DNA of 64,000 nt from Hypericum androsaemum (lineage: Eukaryota > Streptophyta > Magnoliopsida > Malpighiales > Hypericaceae). Shown here one piece after another: positions 49,111 through 60,166 of the stretch (positions are counted from its first letter, which is position 1; each line of letters begins with the position of its first letter). Made by a program: the position numbers and the translations under genes. Where the stretch lies: NCBI GenBank assembly GCA_963995505.1, contig OZ023189.1, positions 16,639,495 to 16,703,494 of the forward strand, written 5' to 3'. Below the pieces are notes generated by a model. That model saw nothing but the letters and a program-made list of their open reading frames with translations, did not search any database and had not been told where the DNA came from.

Positions 49111-49599
49111 TTTTTATTATTTGGTCTGACTTATCATGATGAGGTTGATGAGAGGAGAACGAAGGGTTCTTTTTAAAAAATTATAAATTTATTAGGTAGT
49201 ATTTGGTAATTTAACCACTAGCACAACAACATCGAGTAATCCGGTCACTACCACGTGGCACTCCACGTAAAAAATATATGTAGTTTAGTTTTATTATACT
49301 ATTGGGTTCTTCGCTAACGTCAGCGATCAATTTTTTCTTATTTTATATTTTAAACTATTATACCTTTATTCCGGTCAACTAAACCTCCGGTCATCTTCTA
49401 TGGTCATTTTTTCTGCGAACAAATTTTTTCTGACGACCAAAAATCAAGTAGATTCCCACCGCCGAGAAGAACAAAAATTCAGACCTCAAAATCAATTGGA
49501 TTCCCACTGCCGTTAAAAATCGTTATAACACACAAAAATTGACTTTTTTGGGTGGAAACGAAAATGGACTTATTGCATTCGACCAAACAGCTACACTTT

Positions 49600-51386
49600 C
49601 TACACTTTCTTGGTCCTAAATTGTTCAAGGAAAGCTCCGAGATCACGATACGAAGATCCACCTTCTTGAACAGCTTTCCTCCCTAATCCCGCGAGCTTCT
49701 CGACTCTCCTCGAACCCCTCAGGCAACCAATCCTCGCTCTCATTCTTGGATCTCCTCACCACCCAGATGAAGTCCAACCCGGAACTCTCCAGCCCGATCG
49801 CAATATCAACAAGCGCGGAAGAAGTAAAACTCGCCATGGTCCCGAAACAGACATAAACCACGGAATTTGGTTCCTTGGAATCGAGCCATTTGAGGCAAGC
49901 GTGATTGGCCTTTTCTTGGACACCTTCATTGGACAACGTAACGGGGCCGACGTGCCAGATCTTCCTTCCAAGGAAATATCTGAAGTGATCTGCGTATTCG
50001 GGCTCCAGTTCGTAGAAGCTGTTGACGAGGACCCCACGAGCCCTAATCTCCGCTTTCTTAACTTCCTCCCGGAACTTGGACACCCCCGTCTCCTGAGTCA
50101 CGAAAATGGGCAACCTCCCTCTGGTCATCTGGATGTTCCCCGTCTCCAGGAGGGCTTCCAGAGGGTGGCAGAGCCTCAGAGGAAGAGTCCAGATTGTCAA
50201 ATTGGGTTACACCTTCCGGGAGTACGACCTCTCTCTGGAAGTAGGGATGACAATTTTATCCTTATCCTGAAGGTCTATCTGAATTCAGACCCGAAAGATT
50301 CAAGATTCGTTAATTTTGACCGGGTCTAGACTCGAATTCTTATTTTTTACAAGGATAAGGGCATGGATATAGATCCATAAGATACTGCCCGAATCCTACC
50401 CGGATTTTTTAGATAATATTAAAATAATCTATATTTTTGGTAATCTATATCAATTTTATTAAGATGAAGAACATAAATACATAAAGCCCTGGTGAACAAA
50501 GTTGCATGGGAAGCAACAAGTCACTAAACACTAATGTGCCTAATTCCCATAAGAAACCCAAATAACAACACACTCAGATCGCACAAGGGACATCCCTTGT
50601 ACTTATATAAGTATCCAAGTAGAGAAGCATGAGAAACAAACCATTGAACATACTCATCAAAAAAAATCATTGAGCAAAGAAAACCAGCAAACATCGTCCA
50701 CTCGCGTTGGAAGGCGGTGGAGAAGGATCCAACAACAGGGTTGATCAATGACGAGAACAGCCCATGCACCTCCGAACAAGCCCCCCAATCACTTGCGATT
50801 TGTTTTATTGAAACGAATAAAATATTAAATTTAGTATCAAATTCTCAATCTCAAACTTACCAAATTTGGAAGTTTTTGTGATTTGCTTATTTAGTTTTGT
50901 TATATTGATTTGTTTTATTGAACGAATAAATTTTATTCACATTATTCGAGTTTCTCCTTGCTATTTAGAACAATTAGGTATGGCTTAATATTTTTTTCTA
51001 AAATAAATATTTTTAAATAGTACAGACCCGCGGGTCGCCATGATCCTACCCGGTATTTTAGAACCCGAATTCTTATTTTTTAAAAGGATAAGAGTAATGA
51101 TATGGGTCCATCTTTAAAAAAGAGGGTAAAGATCTCGGTCCTATGAATCCTACTCGAATCCTGTCCATTGTCATTCCTATCTATAAGGGAAGCTCACTTT
51201 GAGGAATTTGATGTCGGGTCCCAAGTTGGGTTCTTATGCTTCTTCGGTTGAAGTGGTGATTATGGTTACTCGTGCACCTTCTCTGGTTAGGAGCTTGGCC
51301 GTGTCCGCCATTGGGATGGTGTGGCCGTGCGCCGGGAACGGGAAGAAGCATATGTGAGGCTTTTGGGTATTGGGACAATCATCCAT
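49600..51386 (-). pseudogene. UGT73-group glycosyltransferase, broken by deletions and a hAT-like insertion
   Basis: A close copy of the 38969-40360 gene. From the ATG (51386) it reads the MDD start and N-terminal domain, then is interrupted by a 938-bp transposon. Beyond that two deletions remove parts of the acceptor domain around the GLALLCHPLE and HKPNCLVADMFFPW regions. The middle part (50200-49730) is clear, through [12 protein letters not shown] to [10 protein letters not shown]. There it jumps to the C-terminus ([11 protein letters not shown]): the whole PSPG box is missing. The junction lies in CTCTCCTC, an 8-bp sequence present at both edges of the missing 326 bp in the intact paralogue. 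The deletion also shifts the frame. Non-functional. Confidence 0.92.
50242..51179. mobile_element. hAT-like non-autonomous transposon inside the UGT pseudogene
   Basis: The ends are TAGGGATGACAAT (50242) and ATTGTCATTCCTA (51179), inverted with one mismatch. Flanking 8-mers TCTGGAAG (50234-50241) and TCTATAAG (51180-51187) form an 8-bp duplication with two changes, as for hAT elements. Subterminal segments (CGAATTCTTATTTTTTA) occur near both ends. 938 bp, no transposase. The interior at 50450-50780 may itself be older retroelement DNA. Confidence 0.75.
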
Positions 51387-52376
51387 TTTTGGCCTTCTTG
51401 TTGGTAGTGATTACTATTAGAGGGGGTGGATTGTCGAGATATTAGGTTTGTGGTGTTTGGGGTTCGGCTTGTAGATATCTATGTGATTGTGTATTGGTTG
51501 GTGGTCTTGTCGGTCAACATCATATATTGTACCTACCTAACAAAATACTTAGATCCTCCAAAAAAAAAAACTTAGATCAACTCACTTATTCAAGATTTTG
51601 CTCGACTTGACCCTAGCAAAAATTAATAGAATATAAATAAAATTTAATAAAAATGTAAATCATACCGATATCATTGTCGTGACTCATACTTTGCTTGCGG
51701 TCAAAAGTTCCTAGTGTGCAAACATAGCCTAAAATTTGAATTTTCCTTCCAATAGATCTTATTCTGCCACAAGAAGATTTGTTTTCCACTGATCCATTTT
51801 TTCGTCCGGAGGGGACATCTCAATTGTTATAGTGTGCTTGACCCCGTGGCAGTCCGTTTGTGAGCGTTTTTTCTTCCTCCTTTTTTTTTTAGTGGAATTT
51901 TCTTCCTCCCTTTAACGTCTCTAATTAATGTGGTTGTTTTCCTTCGTCAACACGTTGGACCAATTGGTCCGAGATATCAAAAAAAAATTTAAAATTATTT
52001 TGTTAAAAAAAAATTTAGTATGAACTAATTTAAATCTAAATATTTTTTTGACAAATCGAATTGAATGACAGTTCATGTTAAAAAATTGCCCCGAGTTTTG
52101 CAGTCTCTCTCGCTGCATCCCCTTTAGAAGCGGAGCTCAAGACCATCAAGTTGGCGATAGGCGAGATCACCAACTGTTTTGCTGCAGCAAGCACCATTAT
52201 TGAGACTGATTGTCTCGTTGCTTTTCGTTTGCTTCATGACGCCAATCTATATGTGGATTGACATTTAGAAAATCTTGTTCATGAACTTAAACGTGATTTG
52301 CAAGCTGTCCCTTTTTGTTCTTTGAGCTTACCGCTCGTTAAAACAACCTGGCGATCGTCATCACTTCACAACCTAA
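51387..52376. other. Duplicated UGT upstream DNA with an RNase H-like relic
   Basis: 51387-52108 matches the upstream DNA of the 38969-40360 and 60821-62172 copies. The relic at 52109-52345 is listed separately. Confidence 0.6.
52109..52345 (+). pseudogene. RNase H-like (RVT_3) retroelement relic, copy 1
   Basis: Open reading LEAELKTIKLAIGEITNC then ETDCLVAFRLLHD resembles the C-terminal RNase H domain of plant non-LTR elements and RNase H-like proteins (E-A-E-L and E-(S/T)-D-C motifs). A TGA follows YVD where Trp is expected. The same stop is present in copy 2 at 63086-63300, so it predates the segment duplication. Confidence 0.65.
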
Positions 52377-54472
52377 CTAATTCCCATTGTTCCTCCAAGC
52401 CCTGAGCTCCCCTATCAACCCATCAACATCCTTAAACGAGGACCCACCAACTTTGACTGCTCTCCTAGCCTTCTCCCTCATCTCCCTGGCCCGCCTCCTC
52501 ATCTCCGCCACCTCCTCGCCGCCCATCAGCCGCCTCACCGCAGCCTCCACCTTGTCCCACCCGACCGTACGCCTAGGACCAAAACTCCAAGAACCCCAGT
52601 CCAAGCTCCCGACCTTGGTCCCCACCTTCACCACGTCAACAAGTAGCTTCTCATTGGTGAACTGCTCAGCCGAGTACGGCCATGTAATCATCGGGACGCC
52701 AGCTGTGACCCCTTCCAAGGTGGAGTTCCAACCACGGTGGGTCATAAACCCGTCGACCGAAGCGTGTTCCAATATCAGCAACTGGGTCGCCCACCCTCTT
52801 ATGATCAGTCCTCTCCCTTTCACCCTCTATCTGAACACACCTGTCAAATTATATTTTAGATTAGTCAAAAAATACGATTTGATATATTCAACGGTTATAA
52901 AATTGCTCACCTGGTAGCCAATTCACTTCATTTTCTTTTCCTTTTCTATTCATAATCTCATCGACCACCCAAACGAAGCTACATTCAGAAGCTTCCAAGC
53001 CACATGCAATCTCCAAGAGCTGTTCCAGAGCCAACCGAGCCATGCTCCCTAAGCTCACGTAAAAAACCGATCTGGTCGGCTTCCCGTCGAGCCAGGAGAG
53101 GACGCTCCCCCCTCATCGAGCGAGCTCATCTTCCCTCTCTCGGCCTTATCCTCCTGGTGCAAGTTACGCAACGAGATCGGGCCCACCAGCCAGGCCTTGT
53201 TCCCCAACTGGGTCTTAAAGTGATCCACGTAAACCCCTTCCAGGTCGTAGAAACTATTGACTAAAACCCCAAAGCTTCTCTGCTCGACTTGTGCCATGAG
53301 CTCCCTCCTCCTGTTCGTCGGAGGTCCCCAGAGTCCGGGCAACTGGAACCGGGTGAGCTCGATCCTATGAGGCAGCCCGGGGATAACAAACGGCTCGTAG
53401 TCCGAACCCGCCATGTTCTGAGGCCTGTACTTGGATAAGCAATCCTGAACACAGTTCGCGAAGCACCCGCCACCGTTGAAGGTGACCCTGGGGGTGCCAG
53501 TGCCGTCTATTACTTCGGCCGACCACCAGTGGAACACACCGTGGACGATGCAGTGGGGTCTTCGGTCAAGGAGGTGGCGCTTCAAGTATTAGAATCTCCA
53601 TATCTAACTCAAAACCTTAAGGCAATGGGTTGGTGGATTTTCCACACTTATAAACTTGTCCCCTACTCGTGTTTTAACCGATGTGGGATTCTCAACACGC
53701 TCCCTCAAACGAGGCCCACCTCGGGTCGAAAATTGCACTAGCTTTGACTTCACCAAAGTGCGAGAAATAGGGTTGTACGAGTTTAACAATGGGCACGGGA
53801 TCAACCCACTCTGATACCATGTTGGAATCTCCATATCCAACCCAAAACTTCAAGGCAATAGATTGGTAGATTTTTCACACTTATAAACTTGCCCCCCACT
53901 CGTGTTTTAACCGATGTGGGGTTCTCAACATGCCCCCTCAAACGAGACCCACCTCGGGTCGAAGATTGCATTGGATTTGACTTCACCAAAGTGCGAAAAA
54001 TAGGAGTCGTGCGAGTTCAACAATAGACACGGGATCAACCCGCTCTGATACCATGTTAGAATCTCCATATCCAACCCAAAACCTTAAGGCAATAGGATTG
54101 GTGGATTTTCCACACTTAAAAACTTGCCCGCCACTCGTGTTTTAACCGATGTAGGATTCTCAACATCAAGGGCTCTTCGAGCATGGATGTGCCAGTGGAC
54201 GTGGCGGCGGATGTGTCCGTGTCGGGGGCGTGAAGGTTGTCGGAGAGGTGGAGAGCGTGGATGGAGATGGAGAGGTTGAGGAGGGATTGGTCCCGGGCGA
54301 TGGAGTTGTGGAAGGAGAGGGAGTGGGTTGGGGTGGTGACGATGGTGGATTTGGCGCCGTGGGAGGCGAAGAGCCTGGCCATGTCGATCATCGGGATTTG
54401 GTGGCCGCCTCCTACGGAGGGGAAGAAGATGATCTCCACGACTTGGTCGTCGTTGTGGCTTTGGGTTCCCAT
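52377..54472 (-). pseudogene. Abscisate-glucosyltransferase-like UGT, multiply broken
   Basis: The N-terminal part (from 54472) has FFPSVGGGHQIPMIDMARLFASHGAKST, typical of abscisate beta-glucosyltransferases, which conjugate ABA with glucose. A TRIM element (53587-54165) splits it after MLEEPL; the frame resumes cleanly beyond. The Asp expected in the VDMF-type motif is Gly (IVHGVFHWW). One extra G in a six-G run near 53110 shifts the frame. A 70-bp GT-AG intron (52841-52910) remains. Just after it a Glu codon is TAG. The PSPG box (WATQLLILEH to YSAEQ) has HRGWNST, with the conserved Cys lost. The C-terminus ends at 52377. At least four disabling changes, so certainly a pseudogene. Confidence 0.9.
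53587..54165 (-). mobile_element. TRIM retroelement with three LTRs
   Basis: Three LTRs of 111-112 bp lie at 53587-53697, 53820-53930 and 54054-54165, each TG to CA (the leftmost has TA by mutation). They are separated by two ~122-bp internal units. Each internal unit, read on the minus strand, starts with TGGTATCAGAG, the initiator-Met tRNA primer site, and ends with a purine tract (TTTGAGGGGGCA type). TCAAG at 53582-53586 and 54166-54170 is a perfect 5-bp target duplication. No coding capacity. LTR-internal-LTR-internal-LTR arrays arise by recombination between copies. Confidence 0.93.
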
Positions 54473-55249
54473 TTTCTTCGGAAGATTGTAACTGGGATTT
54501 TTAGAGGATCGATCCTCCCCTTTGTGGGTTTATGTAGCGATTATATATATTTTTTTTTAGAATGATTATATATAGTGTTGGGACCTCTATTTTAGACATT
54601 TTGATCTGATCGGTTGAATCCGTATTAAATACTATTGATCAATAATTTAACCAATCTCCTAGTTTTTCCATTAAAATGACATGCTCTCATAGCAGAATTT
54701 CTAACCAACTCGTCGAATTGACAGTGGAACTGTGTTTTTATAACATTGTGTTTGTTTAGAGAATACATTACCATTTGCCAATTTCACCGGAGAAATTGCA
54801 TAAAAAGGGACACTCTAAAGCATTAAGGAATTAGGAGGAAAGAATTGACTTGCAAGTTGTAATTACACGAGTCTAGTCGCCCGGGCGCAATTCGGTGGCG
54901 GACGATTTCCCAATCCCCGGAAGTAGTCGACGTTGCAATCAACGTACGTAAGCATTGGCGTCAGTTAACTTCAAAAGAACACCACAATTTCCACGGGTGG
55001 AAACCAAGTCGTTACAAATAATCGGAATTTGGAAAGGACATTCGGGAAGACTATTACTTATAAATAATAGATTTTAGTCATGTTTAGAATTTAATGGGGT
55101 AATTTTGGATATTTCCAAAATATAATGACCAGGTCAGCTCGTGTTGACTAAATTGACACATAGACATAGACCACCGTTGTCTGTTGAGCAAAAAAAATTC
55201 TAAACTTCATTTCAAAAAATATTTTAGCTATTTTCGTTTTTTGCCTCAA
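54473..55249. other. Upstream of the ABA-GT-like pseudogene, no gene seen
   Basis: AT-rich intergenic DNA. Nothing recognised. Confidence 0.5.
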
Positions 55250-56000
55250 AGTAGTTCCATTATTATGTCAATACGGTTTCATAATTATATTAAGGTAGTT
55301 CATTATTATGTTAACTTTTTTTAGGGTAATTATTATGTTAACTTGGTTCCTTTATTATATTAATAAAGTCATTATTTAATTCAAATGGTAGTTCCATCAT
55401 TATTATTTATTAATTAAGTGGATTCCATCATTATGTTATTTTGGTTCCACTGAATTAGCAGTTTCATTGTCCAATTCAATGACTGTTTTTTTTTCCAATG
55501 ACTTCTATCATTCGGTTAATGTTGTTCATTATTATATTGTTATGGTTTTATTATTATATTTGTTGCTTATGTGATTCCATTATTATCCTAAGCCTCGTTG
55601 ACGGTTGAAGATACTTCATGGCAGTTGAAGATATAGTGTTGCTATTTGCTTCCCCAAACACGGGACCAGATTTGGTTCTGGAGGCCAAATCCAGCACGGT
55701 GCTGGAGGATTTTTATTGAAAGACATGTAGGGACTATTTTGCAAAAACGCGAAAATACAGGGGATAAAATAAAAAAAGCTCACAACCATTAAATTTTAAT
55801 TGGGTAAACCATTGAATCTTAACTGGGTAAACTATTTAATCGTAACTAAGTAAACTATTGAATCGTAACTGGGTAATTGGGACGGTCCCGACTTATCCGG
55901 GACGGAAAAAAACGGACCATTGAATCATAACTAGGTAGACCATTTAATCATAACTAAGTGAACCATTGAATCATAACTAAATCAACCATTGAATCGCCCA
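55250..56000. repeat. Two degenerate minisatellites
   Basis: 55250-55600 has irregular units around TTCCATTATTATGTTA. 55790-56000 has about eight units of ACCATTGAATCATAACTAAG type, interrupted by a GGGACGGTCC-containing spacer. Confidence 0.7.
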
Positions 56001-56345
56001 GGACGGTCCTGGTTGGATTTGACCTTCCATGACCAAATTCGCTCCCCCAAACACACCCTCTGCGATCTATTACAGAACACTAAAATGTTTGTGCAGAATG
56101 TAACAATAAACTACCTACAAAAGGAATGTGCTGGTTTTGGTTTCTATATACTGCTGAAGAACTTGGCATACTCGAAACTGGAATAGCCACTTAACTTTTC
56201 AGCTAGAAACTTTGATGTCTAGACCGATGTCGGAAGATGCCAAGTCCTTTCTAGATAAATTAAATGTATCCTTCCGAGTACTTCCTGAACGGTAATAAAA
56301 CTGCACCAGCCTCTATAATGGCCTAAAGAGGGACCAGCTAAACTC

Positions 56346-56617
56346 CTAGCCTGCCGACCAGCGATGAACTGATCGAATTAACCAACCAAAGTTAGCTTCA
56401 GTCATTATGTATTGAACCGAAGTACAAGCCTTAGTAACGATCGGACGATAGTAAAATGTCATCGCAAATCCCATAGCTACTTGTACTAAAAAACAAGTAA
56501 GCGTAATTCCTCCTAAACAATAAAAGAGATTGACATGCGTAGGGATATATTTACTAGTTATATCATCTGCAATCACCTGAATTTCGAGACATTCTTCGAA
56601 CCAATCATAGACTTTAT
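56346..56617 (-). pseudogene. petB: petB exon 2 fragment (cytochrome b6), NUPT
   Basis: It encodes [13 protein letters not shown] then [20 protein letters not shown] and on to HRWSA, the N-terminal third of cytochrome b6 including the first transmembrane helix and first heme-ligand region. Several residues differ from the plastid consensus. Truncated at 56346; no role expected in the nucleus. Confidence 0.9.
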
Positions 56618-56653
56618 TGAGATAGGGAAAACTAGGGAGACCCCCCGAGAGAG

Positions 56654-56688
56654 AAAACAGTATAGGAGAATTTCATCTCGTACAGCTC
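56654..56688 (-). other. Group II intron domain V relic of petB
   Basis: GAGCTGTACGAGATGAAATT starts a 35-nt hairpin with the layout of group II domain V, about 37 nt before exon 2, as in plastid petB. Partly mutated. Confidence 0.75.
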
Positions 56689-57631
56689 AAACAGAACCAC
56701 CCAAATAATAGTTAAAACAGATAAATATATGGAATATGAATTTCGTATTCTTAATCAATCCTATAGATATAGAGTTCTAAAATGCAACAATCTTCTCTAA
56801 AGATGAGTGACTCTAGGTAAAAAGAAAAACCTGAAAACTCTTCTTTGTAGTTAGAATGCCAAAATATCAAGTCGACTCATTCATTTCTTGGTGTTGAGAG
56901 GCATCTTGAGTTTTCTATTTATACATTTTTTATTCTCATTAATTTGGTATTGTTGTTTGTATTACTCTTTCGTTACTGATTTTTTTAATTCGTGATTGAT
57001 AGGAATTTTCTTGTTAAGATCCTAGAAATTGATTAAAAACCCATATTCATACTAGACCCACGATGATTCACTAAAATATTTAACCTAAGTTTAAGTTAAG
57101 TGCAAAGATTCTCTGAGTAAGAACCGTTGAATGATCACTAATTCAATAAATTAATCAAAATAAATAGAATGATTCAAAAGAAAAAAAAGTGTGCCTTTTG
57201 CTAAAAAAAAGTAAAGATAGCCAAGGAGTTTGACAGAAATAAAACCTTTTTATTTTCACTCTTTAACTCTTTCTTCTCTTTAAATTAAACATTTTTTTCA
57301 AGTTTGGTTACGAGATTTGAATATTAAGTATAAATCATAGTTGTAAAATTTCATAATCTATTTTCTCTATTTCGTGCTCCGGATATTCTACTAAATATTC
57401 TACGAAATAAAAAACTATCTCTAGCAAGATGACTCGTTAAGGAGAGGGGAGACTAGAACTTCAGCAGGGCTCTCCCCTGGATGTACATAAATGCAGAAAT
57501 GCATTTATTCCAGAAATGCAGAAAAAAATTCTACGATCGAACTCCCAAAATCAAATAGAATGGTAAAAAATTTCAAGACCAAAACCGTTCACATTGTAAT
57601 AAAAAACTGGGACTTACTAGTCCTTGTAAAT

Positions 57632-57853
57632 CTAATTCATTACAATCCCATCTAGTAAAACAGAAGAATTATATATCTCTAAAATAATAGATAGGAATAC
57701 CGCAAAGAGAGCCACTGCGACACCCATCAATGGTGTAGTTCCCCATCCCGGAGTTACTTTACCATATTCTGAATTCAATGGTTTTAATAACTCCCCTACA
57801 ACAGTTTGTCTAGAACCCGATCTCGAACTACCCTCAACACTTTGTGTAGCCAT
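57632..57853 (-). pseudogene. psbH: psbH copy (photosystem II 10-kDa phosphoprotein), NUPT
   Basis: The full 73-codon frame is open, with the phosphorylation-region N-terminus ([11 protein letters not shown]) and the single membrane helix ([28 protein letters not shown]). Several substitutions and the nuclear, LTR-flanked context indicate a non-functional nuclear copy without a transit peptide. Confidence 0.9.
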
Positions 57854-57876
57854 AACTCCTATTTTGTGTTAATACA

Positions 57877-58119
57877 CGATATAGTATCGATCCGTTGATT
57901 CTACGAATACCAAAAAATGACACAGATAATAGAAAAAACCCTTGTTTTTCAATATCAATATTCAACCCCCTAAAACAATAGAACTTATGTCCTATTTATA
58001 ATGAACTAAAATAAAACTATTAAATAGAATTCTACCATAAATCAAACTACTAATACTAATTCAACTACTATAGATAATTAATAAAACTACTACTATTACT
58101 CTATCATATATCTCCATCA
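57877..58119 (-). repeat. Truncated 3' LTR of gag-only element 2
   Basis: 243 bp matching 59814-60056. The element-terminal end is missing at the junction with plastid DNA. Confidence 0.9.
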
Positions 58120-58342
58120 TTCTCTCCCAGTTGGAGAAATTCATCCTCGAATTTGGTTTGCTCGGCCAATTTGCGATCTTTGTAGATGCACTCTTTAGTA
58201 CCGTCAAGCGACGTGGTGACACCTGATATCTTCCTTCCCAGCAGAACAAATACTTGGAAATCAGGTAACCACAAATATTCTCCAGATAAAAGACCATGAA
58301 CTCACGTTGTCGAGCAGCTTGCTCTACTTTTTTCAGCCTATT

Positions 58343-59113
58343 TCACATAATCAGCAAAGGCGAAGCTTCAATGTATTCAAACTCATCAACTCCGAGAAAG
58401 TCAATGTGCTTAACGTACTCAACATCATAATCATTGGCAACCTGGGATAAGGGCACATCCACCAACTCATCGTCCTTAGTAAAGTCTTCAAGTCTAGCAT
58501 CACCAACAACTGCATCAACCTCATCAGGATAATAGTCATAAATTGGTTCACCATTGTCTTCATCAACCTCGTTCACCTCGTCCTCCTCATCAAGATAAGA
58601 GTCATAAATTGGTTCACCAAATAAGTCATCGGTGGATGCACCAACCTCTTCCCAAACCAAAGCATCTTCAACTTCTTCTGATGGTGCAGTCTCTTTCTTT
58701 CTCAAGATCTCGGCCATCTCTTGTCTCAAATCATCCAAATTAGCTTGAAGCTCATGCAACTTCTGGATCATTTGACGATCATATTGTTCCCAAAAGCGAC
58801 AGTGCTTGTTACCAACAGCATTCCAAACTTCGTAAGCATGTTGAGGAAACAAAGCATAAATAAGCTTCTCTTTCATCATAGGCCATCGAGATATTTTTTG
58901 CTTACAACATCGTTGTCGTCGAAGATTTAAATCAGACCACCAATGCATAAGATCACCTTGAAATTGTTGTTTGACAAATCTGACTTCATCCAGATCCCCA
59001 AACTTGTGAATGTCAAAATATATCTCCACATTGACAAGCCACGTTGTGAAGTCCCTTCTCGAAATTTCCCAATCGAGATAAGGAAAGTCACGCAAAGTAG
59101 GAAGCATCATCAA
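58343..59113 (-). CDS. Retrotransposon gag-like protein (256 codons)
   Basis: It has the gag core WLVNVEIYFDIHKF, VRFVKQQFQGDLMHWW and MMKEKLIYALFPQHAYEVWN, then a heptad-like segment (MIQKLHELQANLDDL) and a long acidic C-terminal region with a repeated EPIYD motif. The ORF is intact and is the only one of the element; it has no zinc knuckle or pol. It would form particles in trans-dependent TR-GAG elements. Start chosen at the first Met-rich position; an upstream start is possible. Confidence 0.8.
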   Translation of the reverse strand: MMMLPTLRDFPYLDWEISRRDFTTWLVNVEIYFDIHKFGDLDEVRFVKQQFQGDLMHWWSDLNLRRQRCCKQKISRWPMMKEKLIYALFPQHAYEVWNAVGNKHCRFWEQYDRQMIQKLHELQANLDDLRQEMAEILRKKETAPSEEVEDALVWEEVGASTDDLFGEPIYDSYLDEEDEVNEVDEDNGEPIYDYYPDEVDAVVGDARLEDFTKDDELVDVPLSQVANDYDVEYVKHIDFLGVDEFEYIEASPLLIM

Positions 59114-59750
59114 TTTAGCCTAAAGGGATCAATCTGTAATTTAGCAAAACTTGATGGGACCAAATTGCAAGTATGCCCACTGGCAAATTCTGATCCAGTC
59201 ACGAACTCAGGAAAATTACCAAAAGATCCTCAAACTTCTATCAATTTCCAGATCAGGTCTGAAGTTTTCCCAATCACCAAAATTCCCAAATCAAACAAAC
59301 CCAAATTTTGAGAAAGGGAAGAAATCCAAACCGGAAACCACCAACGCCGGCGGGTGGCTGATGGCCCGAGGCGTGGACGCGGGAGAATGACACGACGGGG
59401 GCGGCGAGTGTCTCCGACGGTGCTCAAGCTGGCATCGTTCTAGATGGGACCTTCTTCGTGAGGTGAATGACCCGGGGCGGACATGGGCCGTGGGCGGTTG
59501 ACGCGAGGTGGACAGGAGTCTGGACTCCGGGACTGGTGCGATGGCGACTGGAAGAGCCGAAGGAGCTGGTGGTAGGCGGTTGAGCGAGCATCGGCGACGA
59601 TGACTGGGTCTTCTCCGAAAGACACAAAACGAACCTCAACCTCTTTTTTTTTGTTTTTGATAGGATGAACTCCAGATCGGAAGGATCGAACACGATCGAA
59701 ACAACGAGGATCGAACACCACGAGGAACGAACGCAACTCTTGATACCAAC

Positions 59751-60056
59751 TGATGCAGGGAAACGTGGATAGGAGATCGTGAATCTGTTGATTCTGAGAA
59801 TACCCAAAAAATACGATATAGTATCGATCCGTTGATTCTACGAATACCAGAAAATGACACAGATAATAGGGAAAACTCTTGATTTTCAATATCAATATTC
59901 AACCCCCTAAAACAATAGAACTTATGTCCTATTTATAATGAACTAAAACAAAACTATAAAATAGAATCCTATCATAAATCAAACTACTAATACTAATCCA
60001 ACTACTATAGATAATTAATAAAACTACTACTATTACTCTATCATATATCTCCATCA
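59751..60056 (-). repeat. 5' LTR of gag-only element 2
   Basis: 306 bp with TG/CA ends. The primer-binding site lies at 59735-59750 on the plus-strand side. Confidence 0.9.
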
Positions 60057-60166
60057 GCTTTGTTGACTTTGTATGTCAGTCTCTATTTAATTTGAGTATA
60101 AATAAAAGATCTTATCCTCGATCCTTTGTCCTCTTGAATCTTGAAAATAATAATGAAACAGCAACC

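Larger units (their letters stand above)
56346..57876 (-). mobile_element. Nuclear plastid DNA insert (NUPT): psbH-petB
   Basis: Minus-strand order psbH, petB intron, petB exon 2 is the plastid psbB-operon order. Protein changes in both genes and the sharp ends (petB broken off after HRWSA, psbH upstream DNA meeting an LTR at 57877) show it is a decayed nuclear copy. About 1.5 kb. Confidence 0.9.
57877..60056 (-). mobile_element. Gag-only LTR retrotransposon 2 (TR-GAG type)
   Basis: Direct repeats: 5' LTR 59751-60056 (306 bp, TGATGGAGATAT to CCTGCATCA in element orientation) and 3' LTR 57877-58119. The shared 243 bp differ at few positions. A primer site TTGGTATCAAGAG follows the 5' LTR and a purine tract CTGGGAGAGAA precedes the 3' LTR. 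The only coding content is gag. The last ~63 bp of the 3' LTR are missing and replaced by the plastid insert. Confidence 0.9.

Noticed and set aside
55620..56070. Transposon bounded by CCCCAAACAC motifs
   Set aside because: The motif occurs in direct, not inverted, orientation (near 55654 and 56046), with no supporting target duplication.
57632..57853. psbH as a functional gene
   Set aside because: Intact frame, but it lies in nuclear DNA next to a broken petB and an LTR, with substitutions and no transit peptide or promoter. Best read as a plastid-derived insert.
58343..59113. The 256-codon ORF as a host gene
   Set aside because: It lies between two LTRs with primer site and purine tract, and has the gag core.
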